NCBI GenBank assembly: GCA_032622095.1
Contig: CP136064.1
Coordinates: 113,758,004 to 113,822,003 of the forward strand
DNA length: 64,000 nt
DNA from: Siphonodentalium dalli
Taxonomy: Eukaryota > Mollusca > Scaphopoda > Gadilida > Siphonodentaliidae
Direction: 5' to 3'
Under the pieces are notes generated by a model, which was not told the DNA's origin, searched no databases, and saw only the letters and a program-made list of their open reading frames with translations. Positions 47,001 through 57,700 of this stretch are shown piece by piece; positions within the stretch are counted from its first letter, which is position 1, and the number at the start of each line of letters is the position of its first letter. The translations under genes were made by a program, and so were the position numbers.

Positions 47001-47090
47001 TACTTCAACCAAAGGTATACCTTATAAATGCTGCTTATTAATGGATAAGTACTTACCGACGAAAATAAAAACTGGTACAACACGATCCAT
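40371..47090 (-). CDS. Gene A: secreted chitin-binding (CBM14) disordered protein, 3 exons
   Basis: Join of 47090-47057, 43196-42862 and 41087-40371 (minus), 361 residues. Exon 1 (MDRVVPVFIFV plus one base) ends at GTAAGT, exon 2 starts after TATCGTTTCAG, and phase 1 matches on both sides. Exon 2 ends AAG|GTTTGT and exon 3 starts after TTATTTCAG, phase 0. Residues 1-20 form a signal peptide ending ANA. One peritrophin-A/CBM14 domain follows with cysteines at 23, 38, 44, 54, 67 and 75. Residues 76-168 are Ser/Asp/Glu/His/Lys-rich. Residues 169-195 hold the block YYHKE..FPVPIPVA...GGGFP shared with gene B, and a Gln/Tyr-rich then Pro/Arg-rich tail follows. The likely role is binding chitin in an extracellular matrix. 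The 3' end is uncertain: AATAAA and a possible donor (GTACGT) lie just upstream of the stop. No expression evidence is available. Confidence 0.78.
41619..41682. repeat. Three tandem 20-21-bp units in gene A intron 2
   Basis: GAATGGCAGGTTACCGAGAG repeated three times with one base missing in the third unit. Confidence 0.9.
41859..42043. mobile_element. Fold-back MITE (CTGTGCCAATGCATT family), copy in gene A intron 2
   Basis: CTGTGCCAATGCATTC at the left and GAATGCATTGGCACAG at the right, with inner palindromic arms carrying CATATATAAGAGAATGCA. The same family is in intron 1 of gene B (55720-55998). No clear target duplication. Confidence 0.8.
42862..43196 (-). CDS. Gene A exon 2 (CBM14 domain)
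   Basis: 335 bases beginning in phase 1. It encodes the end of the signal peptide (VYLYAANA), the full six-cysteine chitin-binding domain (C-x14-C-x5-C-x9-C-x12-C-x7-C), a basic stretch KKLHRMRRDK that may be a processing site, and an acidic/Ser/His run ending SSSDDYHK. A methionine upstream at 43258 is in frame but lies in the intron. The exon-1 signal peptide gives a better model. Confidence 0.85.
43385..43485. repeat. Dispersed repeat with internal 24-bp tandem
   Basis: Carries AACTACACCTTTTACCGAG, the inverse of the 1746-1820 repeat, and two tandem copies of AGCTCGGCCTCGGGGTCGCA plus CTAC (43417-43464). It lies in intron 1 of gene A. Confidence 0.6.
44035..45404. mobile_element. Inverted-repeat element in gene A intron 1
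   Basis: AGGGTGGATACACACATGCA at 44035 is mirrored by TGCATGTGTGTATCCACCCT ending at 45404, and the inverted match continues inward (ATGTAAT, TTTTACATGG). 1.37 kb. A C-tract and an 88-codon minus-strand ORF with no known domain are inside. Superfamily not determined. Confidence 0.75.
45758..46235. mobile_element. piggyBac-like MITE in gene A intron 1
   Basis: AGGTACTCAATCCGAAC at the left and GTGATTGAGTACCT at the right, TTAA on both sides (45754-45757, 46236-46239). The inner arms are inverted copies sharing AAATATTTGATTCGAGTCGA. The family is that of 16203 and 32694. Confidence 0.9.
46390..46720. repeat. Tandem duplication of a 148-bp GTGTCA-rich unit
   Basis: GACATGGACCCGTGTCGCCC at 46411 and GACATGGACGCGTGTCGCCC at 46559 start two copies rich in ACGTGTCA/TGACACG words. 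It is non-coding and lies in intron 1 of gene A about 340 bp from exon 1. Confidence 0.85.
47057..47090 (-). CDS. Gene A exon 1 (signal-peptide exon)
   Basis: 34 bases: ATG at 47090 down to G at 47057, followed by the donor GTAAGT. It encodes MDRVVPVFIFV plus the first base of an Ala codon. Joined to exon 2 it gives a continuous hydrophobic signal peptide. The phase-1 boundary mirrors gene B exon 1. Too short for ordinary ORF finding. Confidence comes from phase, splice site, hydrophobicity and an upstream TATA box together. Confidence 0.75.
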
Positions 47091-47168
47091 AACAATTAAT
47101 CGAAACAGTAAGTTATTAAACCTTAAAGCTGATACAATAGTGTTTTGTCACATATCGGACACCATCGC

Positions 47169-47177
47169 TATTTTATA
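47169..47177 (-). promoter_or_regulatory. TATA box of gene A
   Basis: TATAAAATA on the minus strand, 79 bases before the ATG at 47090. Transcription would start near 47140, giving a 5' leader of about 50 bases. Confidence 0.6.
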
Positions 47178-48086
47178 CACCGGGCACGGAACGGGTAATG
47201 TTTATGAACAGGAAAGAAGAAAAACGCGCAACTTCTTCCTGTGTTCAGTCAAGTCCATATTAAAAAAAAACTTCCCCCATACCCCGGATGTATCAGGTTG
47301 AATGGGTATTTTTGGCCAATTCGATTGTATATATCAGTGCATTCTTCGCACACAATGAACTCCCGACAGAACGATTCGTGTCATCAGACGTGAGCCTCTT
47401 GTGACGTAAATATATACGAGGTATAAATTGAATTTCAAACATGCGAAACCCTTATTTCTCAACATCCGTTTACCATTTAACTGCTTGTAGAATCACTCAA
47501 ATTAAAGAAGACGTCTATAAGCACCACACATGCGTTACACTTCGCAAACCATACGATGAAACGTGTATAACATACACTCACAAAACTATACAGGCAACCG
47601 TGCGTTGCATGCATGGAGGTTTTGGCTGAGTTCGATGGCGTAGAAATAAGTATATCACAAGAGGTGGGAGGGCCCGAATAGTAAACCTATCACAAATTCA
47701 AACCGCAACTGATACGACCGTCTGATCACTGCCACCACATACACAGAGTGTGAGGAAATCACGCATTTTTTTTTATTAAAGACTTTGCTTAGTTACAATT
47801 ATAATACTGCACTATTTTGAGAAACCGAACTGTCCATATTTATTTCGAAATGGCTAACTCAAATCATAATGAATTGTTACCGACAAAACTCTTAAATAAA
47901 ACATGCTAGATTTAATTACATATAATACAATTTAGACGATAAATATGATTTGGAAATCACCCCAATACAAGCAGAATTCACCGACGCCGATAGGAAACTG
48001 AAAACCTTGTTAACATATGCAGTAATCTATTCGACCTCCATCTACGTGTATCACGAATCTGCGCTTATATCTTGAATCAAATTGTA
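47178..48086. other. Intergenic, no recognisable gene
   Basis: Several 60-codon ORFs without domains. No repeats recognised. Confidence 0.4.
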
Positions 48087-48090
48087 TTAA

Positions 48091-48597
48091 CACCCCTGGT
48101 CAAGTGGTCCTAATGTTCTATGATGCTGGTGGGTCCTGCTGAATTGTTATGATGCTGTTAGTGCAAACTGATGCTGTTAACAAAAAGTACCGTTATATTT
48201 GTCTTTTTCGCGGTGTTCAGATAATCTGAAAAAAAAGAAGCTAGTATATATGCGTATCAAACATTCAAAAACATATTTATTGCGAAATATTTTAAATACT
48301 GGTTGTATTAGTTGTTCAAAATCGACTATAATCAAGATGGTTATTCGTGTCGTTTTAGAAACACCAGCGCAGGCATTATTAAATTTTCAAAAAAAAAATA
48401 AGTTCTTGAATGTTTCATATACACACTGTTTTTTTCTCTCAAATCGCTCCGATTAGCCAAACACCGCGAAAATTACAACTTTAGAAAAAATAACGGTACT
48501 TTTTCGTAACGGCATCAGTTTCCCCTACCCGCATCATAGAAATTCAGCAGGACCACCATCATCATAGCATATTAGCAGGACCACTTCGCCAGGGGTG
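48091..48597. mobile_element. MITE (AAGTGGTCCTGC family), long copy
   Basis: CACCCCTGG...AAGTGGTCCT at the left is mirrored by AGCAGGACCACTTCGCCAGG plus GGTG at the right. Arms of about 150 bp include AAAAAGTACCGTTAT and TTTCGCGGTGTT. TTA lies one base outside each end (48087-48089, 48599-48601), suggesting a Harbinger-like insertion. The short hairpin at 15464-15604 is a relative. The 85-codon internal ORF has no domain. Confidence 0.75.
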
Positions 48598-50127
48598 ATT
48601 ATGTTATGAATAACATTATCACAATCATCGACATTAAAACAGCTTCGATATCGCGGGAAGATCCACAGCGGCCTATAAATGCATTATTGCCACTAGCACT
48701 GAGCCACCTGTGACCTCAGCACTGCTGGGACGTCAGTGCATGTCAGAGTCGAAGACGAGAGACTTCGCGAAGAATTGTCCCCATGACAGTACGCGTGTTC
48801 TCGTTCCATCAGTACGTGTGTGTGACCATTGTGACCTGGCGCATTTCGTGTTTTAATTTGGAAGCAGCCGATCAGCGTCTGGACATGTTCTACAAATATT
48901 GTGACAACGATGCGAACAAGTGCAACCAGATTAGGGACGTTTTCATTCAGCGTCTTATCACTCACGAGTATGTCTCGTTCTGTCGTGCAGTCTCGTGAAA
49001 CCATCATAATTATATCAGTCCACCATTGAGGTACATGTATATGATGGGACTGGCTAGCAGATTGGTTCCGATGTATTTGCAAAATTGCACTTATTGTACC
49101 GTATACTGTTAACCGAAGAAGGCCGAAAGCTTTTGAAAGAGCGAGTTTAATATAGTTCTATAATAGTCTTATAGTCGCCATTCCTCCGACTTCGCGCTCT
49201 CACGTATCTAGAAATAGATTATAACAGCTCGCAAAACTACGACTTCAAAATACGAAAGGACAGTGCATATGCACTGGGTATGTATCCTGGGTATCTAGTT
49301 CTACAACCCAAAACTGCAAGGGAGAGTTCTGCCCCTCGATGTGCTAGTCTGATCACCGTCATCACGCACAAAAGGTCTTACAAGGAGATGTCAGTTTTGC
49401 GATACTACTAAAAGCCGACCGCCACCTGACCACACCACCCCAGGGGTCCGAGCGAGAAGGGACATGCACTATCTTGTAAAATAGACCCGTATGTACCAAA
49501 GTTACAATCCCCAATTCGATAGCTCGAACTGAAACGGCACTGTTAACCCCAAACTTGCGGCCGGTTCCGTCGATCAGGTACGCAAAATCGAAAAAGGCAC
49601 CGACCGCACCTCCCATGCATAACTGCCTGACAACTGAACGGGACATCGTATCATGCAACGAATCTCTGCATCCATGGTCGATCAGGCAATTAAGTCGCTA
49701 GCTGTATGGGAAGTGAAGATATTAACCCATACGCTGCAAGTGGTCGAATTCGCTATGAATGTACGCAAATACACAGACAATAACACCCATCTGCTCGAAG
49801 TGCACTGCGCCGGTTTCGTATTCTGGAGTGTATAATATATACATATAGTGTCTGAGTCCTGCATGAATAGAAGTGGGGAGTCGCGGGGTTTGGGGGTTGG
49901 TAAATTTAATTTGAAGTCAGATAAAGTGACAACGACGGCCAGTTCAGTTGGGATTTTATTCCAATCAGCTATCGCAGAGGGTATATATAGAAAGGAACTG
50001 TTGTAGTACTCATTGTGTCATCGATAAGAATAGAATTTTCCCGGGCGTCTGAAGTTATACCTTGAAACCTGGCTAGCTCTGTGTGATGTGATGGTAGATA
50101 AGTAGCTGGGCAATTCATGTTTCCCCA
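48598..50127. other. Intergenic with GC-richer open frames of unknown status
   Basis: Two patches are less AT-rich than the surroundings. At 48693-49082 there are a minus ORF of 129 codons and an overlapping plus frame ending DQRLDMFYKYCDNDANKC... with three cysteines. At 49362-49658 there is a minus ORF of 98 codons. None contains a family recognised here, and both strands are open, so the strand cannot be chosen. They could be undetected exons or relics. Confidence 0.3.
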
Positions 50128-50231
50128 CAGTAATGTCCAAAGTAATTGACCACTTAACCACAGCAGAATTATGGGTAATTTTTCAGGATTTAGTCGGAAA
50201 TATGGCTTGTTGCCATTCATCGGAAAGCTCG
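50128..50231. mobile_element. Half copy of the CAGTAATG fold-back MITE
   Basis: CAGTAATGTCCAAAGTAATT through ATTCATCGGAAAGCTC matches one arm of 13176-13392; the second arm is absent. The left flank is not TA, so this is a truncated or rearranged copy. Confidence 0.85.
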
Positions 50232-52401
50232 GTATTTTGTAAATCACTTCAGGCTTGTGGAATTGGCTAAAGACAACTCATCATTGTCAAATGTTATGTA
50301 TTAATTACCATTTACACATCAAGTTATAAATCAATATTCATATTGATTTGAGTATAAATACTCCATAACCTTTTTCCCACCAGCAACCACCACGTGGAAG
50401 AACCCCGGCGCATGCTAGCAACGTTGTTATGGACCCGTTTGGAATCATTCTGCAATGGTTTCACCATGCATACAACGAATAGCAGTTATTACATGATGAT
50501 CCAGACTATAGTGTAGCCAATTTACTAAAAATAAAGTTTAATCACAATTGTTGGGTTATCCAAAGTTGGGTTAATGGTCAAATTCCAGAAATTGGATTCA
50601 ATTGTTTGGTTAGATTGTTGGGTTAGATTAGTTTAATTAATAATCACTGGGATTGTAGTTGCGCCCCTTGATAAAGATTTGCTGGATATGAGCTCTCTTT
50701 ATCATATTTTCTTCTCATTATTTGTATCAAACTGAAATAAATACACAGTGAAGGCATTTTCTGTCGGATTTATGTAGTTGTAGTATTGCTTGTGTCTTTA
50801 GCACAAATATTATATTGTAGATTGTAAATTTATTCCCGAAAAGGAAGTCATAATATAGGTTGCAAGTCTGGTTTAGTTCAAAATCTCTCATCTATTCAGA
50901 CGTTAAGGTCCAAAATGAATCCATTCATTGGACTTATTTTTGGGAAACCTTAATTAATGACCAGAATCTCAGATTATATCGTTAAAACTCATTCATTTAG
51001 ATGAAATATAATTATATTGACATCGGTTTTCTATAACCCCGCCTTTAGTTACTTCAAACCCATTGTTTGGTTAATTTAACACAACGTTTGATTACAAAGT
51101 TGGGTTACCATAACCCACTGTTTGGTTATTTTTTTTCAACTAGTTTAGTTAACAGCTGTAACCCAACGTTTAGTTAGATTCGGTTGAGTGAACGTTGGGT
51201 TCGAGTCTGACTAAACTTTTGTTATATTCAACCCAATTCTTTGACATATTAACATTAGAGAGGTAAGAGGTTTCGCTTAACCCTTGTTACGCTAAATGGA
51301 CTCTCCCATTCAGTTATACAAGTATGCATTGGACTGGTCTATTATTCCTCTGTATGGGTGTTTAGGAAAAAATAGGCAAACAATAGATAATACAAGTACA
51401 GAAGGATCGACTCATATTTATTGGAGGTGATTTTTCAGATAATATGTTCAACAAACGACATATATATAGGGTCATTTGTGGAACTTATTATCTGAACATT
51501 TCTGAAGGATTAACTACTCCTCAATGAGTATTTCGTATAGAAAGTGTTAATTGTAGCCTGTAAGGTAATCGAGAGCATGCACTATAGCGATGATGAACAC
51601 CTGAGGGTGCAACAAATACTTGCAACTATATATATATAGAGAGAGAGCACCCAGTTAAACCGATTCGGACAACACTTTGTCACGATAAGAATGAGTGGTC
51701 GCAGAAGAGTTAACTCTGTGGAATTAGTAGTTAAAAGAACTTATGGCAATCAGTTGAGTTGTAACTCATTATAAATTCGAAGGGTCAACCATCAGTTGAT
51801 TCTATTATTACTAACTCTGTCGTATCTCACAATCAGCTACAAGTAACACGCTACAGACGGAGCTGCTCTCAGACCCATATGTACGCGTCCCTGCCGAACT
51901 GGGGACACATAACATTATATTATGATCACATTAGGGTTTATCGTTGCATCAGCCGTTATAGGCCATTTCACGGCGTTTCTGTTTTAATGGGGAGGGAGGA
52001 AAACCGGTATAGAGGGTTAATAAACTGCAATTACCACACTGCATGCATGTAGAAACCAATGACCCAGGATAAGCAGCTGACAAATTTACCCAGATACACG
52101 AGTGATGTTACTCTCGCTTTGTTTGGATCATATATCTGCGCCTATTTTGGGAATGAAATCTTATGTTTGACGACAAATGATGACCTAACGCGTTACGCAC
52201 ATTTCCGACTGAGTCAACGGGCTATCCAAATTTATTTACTCGAGAGTGAAACATATACTATATCACTTGATCACATAATTAGCCCCTGAACCCGGCCTCT
52301 TATTTTTAGTAAGATACACGTACATTATCGGCACGCGAAGTGACGTCAGAGCTTAGCGCAATGATGTCGATGCCAATGCCGGAACTTCATTCTTATGTAA
52401 A
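50232..52401. other. Intergenic with degenerate AACCCAAC/TTGGGTTA words
   Basis: Clusters of GTTGGGTTA and AACCCAACGTTTAGTTA at 50545-50640 and 51050-51235 look like a scattered degenerate repeat. 51290-51400 resembles 43800-43920 (TTATACAAGTATGCATTGGA). A 76-codon ORF at 52059-52289 has no recognised domain. Confidence 0.4.
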
Positions 52402-53090
52402 TCTAATATATATTTTTGGGACTTCTGTCTGTTTGTCTGTTAGCTATGGCCGGGAAAAACGGCTGGACCGATTGAGCTCAAACTTCCAATCTAAGGTTAA
52501 AAACCCACGGGCAGTGTTTACCGCCGTTTTGGAGAAGCTCCGAGCACCCCTTCTCCACTCTCAGTCACCAAAATGACCATCCTTGGCACTGTGCATGGGG
52601 TTAATCGCGTTGATAGTTAAAGAGCGTTCGTATCCGCAGTGTCGTTGATAAAGAGCGTATGCGTGTAGTGTGATTCTTATGTCTGTGGCCAGACGTGAGT
52701 GTGTCTGTATCCAGACATGCGCATGTTGTGTGATTCTTATGTCTGTCTTCGTACTTAGGGGTTCCAAGGAACGGGGGAGATTTTCATCGGGTAAGTTTTT
52801 CCGCCCGATGTGAACTTCACCTTGAAACTGGTACGCAGTGATCGCGTTTGGCTAACGAGGTAATTTTGTCCAGTGAGTGTTTTGGACGGGTAAAATCGTG
52901 ACCCCGACCTGTCCTTGACCTTCAAAATGGTCAATTCAAGGTCAAATCTGGTAAAACTGATGGATTTCGCTATGTGTAATTTTGTCCGGGGAGTGTTTTG
53001 GACGGGTCAAATCGTGACTCCGACCTGACCTTGACCTTCAAAATGGTCAATTCAAGGCCAAAGCCCAGACGAAGTCGGGTCACCTGCTAG
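52402..53090 (+). mobile_element. Short non-autonomous Helitron
   Basis: It starts TCTAATATATATTTTTGGG after an A and ends CTGCTAG before a T, the A^TC...CTAG^T arrangement of Helitrons. Just inside the 3' end, CCCAGACGAAGTCGGG forms a 7-bp stem with one mismatch and a GAA loop. The 5' part carries TCTGTCTGTTTGTCTGTTAG and GGCTGGACCGATTGAGCTCA. Two 116-bp tandem units (from 52861 and 52977) with CCTTGACCTTCAAAATGGTC precede the hairpin. No Rep/helicase ORF. Confidence 0.7.
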
Positions 53091-54621
<1,531 letters not shown>

Positions 54622-54655
54622 CATAAATACAGGACAGAGCACAATTGCTTCAGTT
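54622..54655 (+). promoter_or_regulatory. Core promoter of gene B (TATA-like plus initiator)
   Basis: CATAAATA at 54622-54629 lies 30 bases upstream of an initiator-like TCAGTT (54650-54655, A at 54652). The ATG follows 26 bases later at 54678. The spacing is ideal for a TATA/Inr promoter, though the TATA box is one base off consensus. Confidence 0.5.
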
Positions 54656-54677
54656 ATTCGTTGCACCAACACTGATA

Positions 54678-54720
54678 ATGGACTTGAAGACAGTATTTCT
54701 CTCTATTGTGTTCACACTTG
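54678..54720 (+). CDS. Gene B exon 1 (signal-peptide exon)
   Basis: 43 bases: 14 codons plus one G, then GTGAGT. Joined to exon 2 the codon becomes GTT (Val). It gives a Met-Asp-Leu-Lys start and a hydrophobic core, with an upstream promoter at the right distance. This start is preferred over the in-frame ATG at 58162, which lies in the intron before the acceptor and lacks supporting signals. Confidence 0.8.
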
Positions 54721-57700
54721 GTGAGTAGATAACTACATGCATGTTCAAGTTATATTCAATTCAGTTCTATTTATTTTAAAGGCTCTCTCTCTCTCTCTTA
54801 TAATGTTAACATGTTGAATCCTCTGAGACAAAGCTAGCAATTTACCGTTTTTGTGACATTCCGGCGACCAAAATTGGTCGAAAAACACTTGAAATACTAA
54901 TACAAGAATTCATATTCAACGAAAGGACTAACCGAGTTTGTAATTATGGGGAATTCACAATACATGTGTGTCACGAATTGCGCTGATTGCAAGTCATTCT
55001 AGTTGTTGTTTTTTCCATTTGCCTGCAAAGTGAAGATTGGTTTGGAAAAAAATTGATAATTTGGTGTCAAATCATGACATCATCTAAAGCATGGTGGTTT
55101 GAAGCCTTGAATTGTGCTCGAGTTTGTTACACATCGGTCCGGTTTCTGGAATCAAAATAGGTCGATAAATACGTTGAGTCAATTTATATAAACTTTATAT
55201 TGTAGTCCCGTAAGTTCAATTTATAATATAATTTACTTTAGCAAGGATAAATAAAGAGCGTTAATGGTTTGGTCTGTTTGTGATATCGTAAACATAAAGA
55301 GCGTTTGTCTCACTTCTGTGTGAAAATATTACATTAGTTGTCGAGTCTCGGTTAGCGCATATAATGAGGGTGACTACATTCCTATATCTGGACAAGTTTG
55401 ACAGTTGTTTGTCAGTTACCTTCAGGGGGCGGTAATACTGTATAATGCAGTGATTACCTTCAGGGGCGGTAATACTGTATACTGCAGTGATTCCACAGTG
55501 AGTTGACCCTCTCTATAATAATGCAGCATTGATGAGTAGTTCCTATAGCAAATGTTCAGATAATATGTTCAACCAAAGTTGAAGTTGAAATTCTTCTGAT
55601 ATAAATGTCGAACTACTTCTATTGATAAACAGGAACTGATATTTTCGACTTACTGCTCTTCGTGGAATTCCCAATTCCATCCCAGTTTGTTTTTTAACCC
55701 TTTGCCCAACAGAACGGCTCTGTGCCAATGCATTCTCTTATATATGCGAGTCGACCATAGGTCGCCTCGCATATATAAGAGAATGCATTGGCTTAACACA
55801 TATTAAAAATGATAAAATTGTCAAAGAATGTAGAAAAATATTATAAAAATTGTTAAAAAAATGTAAGAAAAAATTATAAAATTGTTAAAGAATGTAAGAA
55901 AACATGGTAAAAAGTGTTTTTTTAGGCCAATGCATTCTCTTATATATGCGAGGCGACCTATGGTCGACTCGCATATATAAGAGAATGCATTGGCACAGGG
56001 CATAACTGTAACCATCACAATGTGGTCAATGAACCGGTTCCAATGATATCCATATTTGTAGGGTGTTATTGAGACAGACCGAAGATATTTTAGGCTGTTG
56101 AAGCTTTATTTGGGCGTTTTTGTTGGGTAAAGGTTTAACTGCATTGAGATCTGCGTATTCCCACACCACTTTAAAGTTACCGCTCCTTGCTAAGACATTT
56201 ACTGTGATTCGCATAGCACATCCCACCACGTGGATGGGTTCCCCGACGGCTCCGTGGGCAATAACAAAGTTCAAAGCGTAGACGGCCGATAAAATCGACC
56301 AACGATGGCGAAGCTGTTTCTGCCCACGACAACCGCTGATTGTGCATGTTAACCCTTCTATATTAAATGGATTCTCCCATTCTGTTACTAACGTCTAGGT
56401 TAAAGGCACGGGCGGCGTTCGTTGCAGAAATATTAATATTTGTTCAAATCGCCATCAAAAGAAGGAATATTAAAATATATATAGTTTTGTTCATATGACA
56501 AACATAATCAGCGCGTAAATAGTATATTGTCGTCAAGACGTACAGTGGTGTACGTAAACAAGAGCCTGATCGTGTTACAGAAGTGTTGCTTCTGTTGACA
56601 TAACACAGCGCAATTCTATTGGTTAATCACACACAAATGATATAAACGCTCTTTATTATATCCATATCAGGAAAACAGTAACAAATAACGCTCTTTATGT
56701 TTACCATATCCGGATCTAAACAAAAGCCAGGTTCTGTAACGTTTTTTGCTTTTGTTTACATAACAAAGGAAAAACATTTGACAATAACATACTGTTTATG
56801 CCATATTATTTCTTATTGGTATAATACGTAAGCGTGCATTTTTATCACAAGTGATCATATACGGCAATGACTTGCAATTAAATAAACCTGGTCAATCCTG
56901 GTAAAACTGCAAATTTTGATAAGGTAAGCGTTCCGTGACATGATACACAACAAGTGGCATTGCTACGCAAAATTACACAGTCCAATGACTGTGTCATCAA
57001 ATGACAGAATGCATGAACACTACATCTTACGTCGTATAATCATCAGTATAGCGCCAATATGTCACGAAAATATACAGGTGCATCTAGATCAGTACAGTGA
57101 AAATAGTCATAAAATATCAAAAAACGCTCTTTAATATGTATTGATTGTTATCCGATAACGAATACGTAAGCGTGCATTTTTATCACAAGTGATCATATAC
57201 GGCAATGACTTGCAATTAAATAAACCTGGTCAATCCTGGTAAAACTGCAAATTTTGATAAGGTAAGCGTTCCGTGACATGATATACAACAAGAGGCATTG
57301 CTCCTCCACTATGCAGGGGGGGGGGGGGGGGTCGGAAAAAAATTTCAGGCACGTATGGCATTTTTTCCCTTTCGATCATTTTTTGTACCCACCCACCCCC
57401 ACCGCCAATTTTTTTTCCGTTTTCGGCAGTTTTTTCCGACCATTTTTTGACACCCACCCCCCCCCTTTTAACACTAAAACAGAGATTTGCGGGGGGAAAT
57501 TCACTGTAAACAGCTGTATATGAATTTCTGTGCATACTATTTATCATGGATGTTAACATGGACATGTAAATAGGAATGAGTAATTTTGAGGTCATTCGGC
57601 CAAAAAAACATGGCTGCCAGCGGCCATCTTGGATTTCAAAATTTGCAACAAAATACAACACGATAACTCCCTGCAGTCAGTTTACCAGTTAGAATTACAT

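Noticed and set aside
56823-57302. A pair of LTRs around a small retrotransposon
   Set aside because: The repeats do not start TG or end CA, and only 196 bp lies between them, with no primer-binding site, polypurine tract or ORF.
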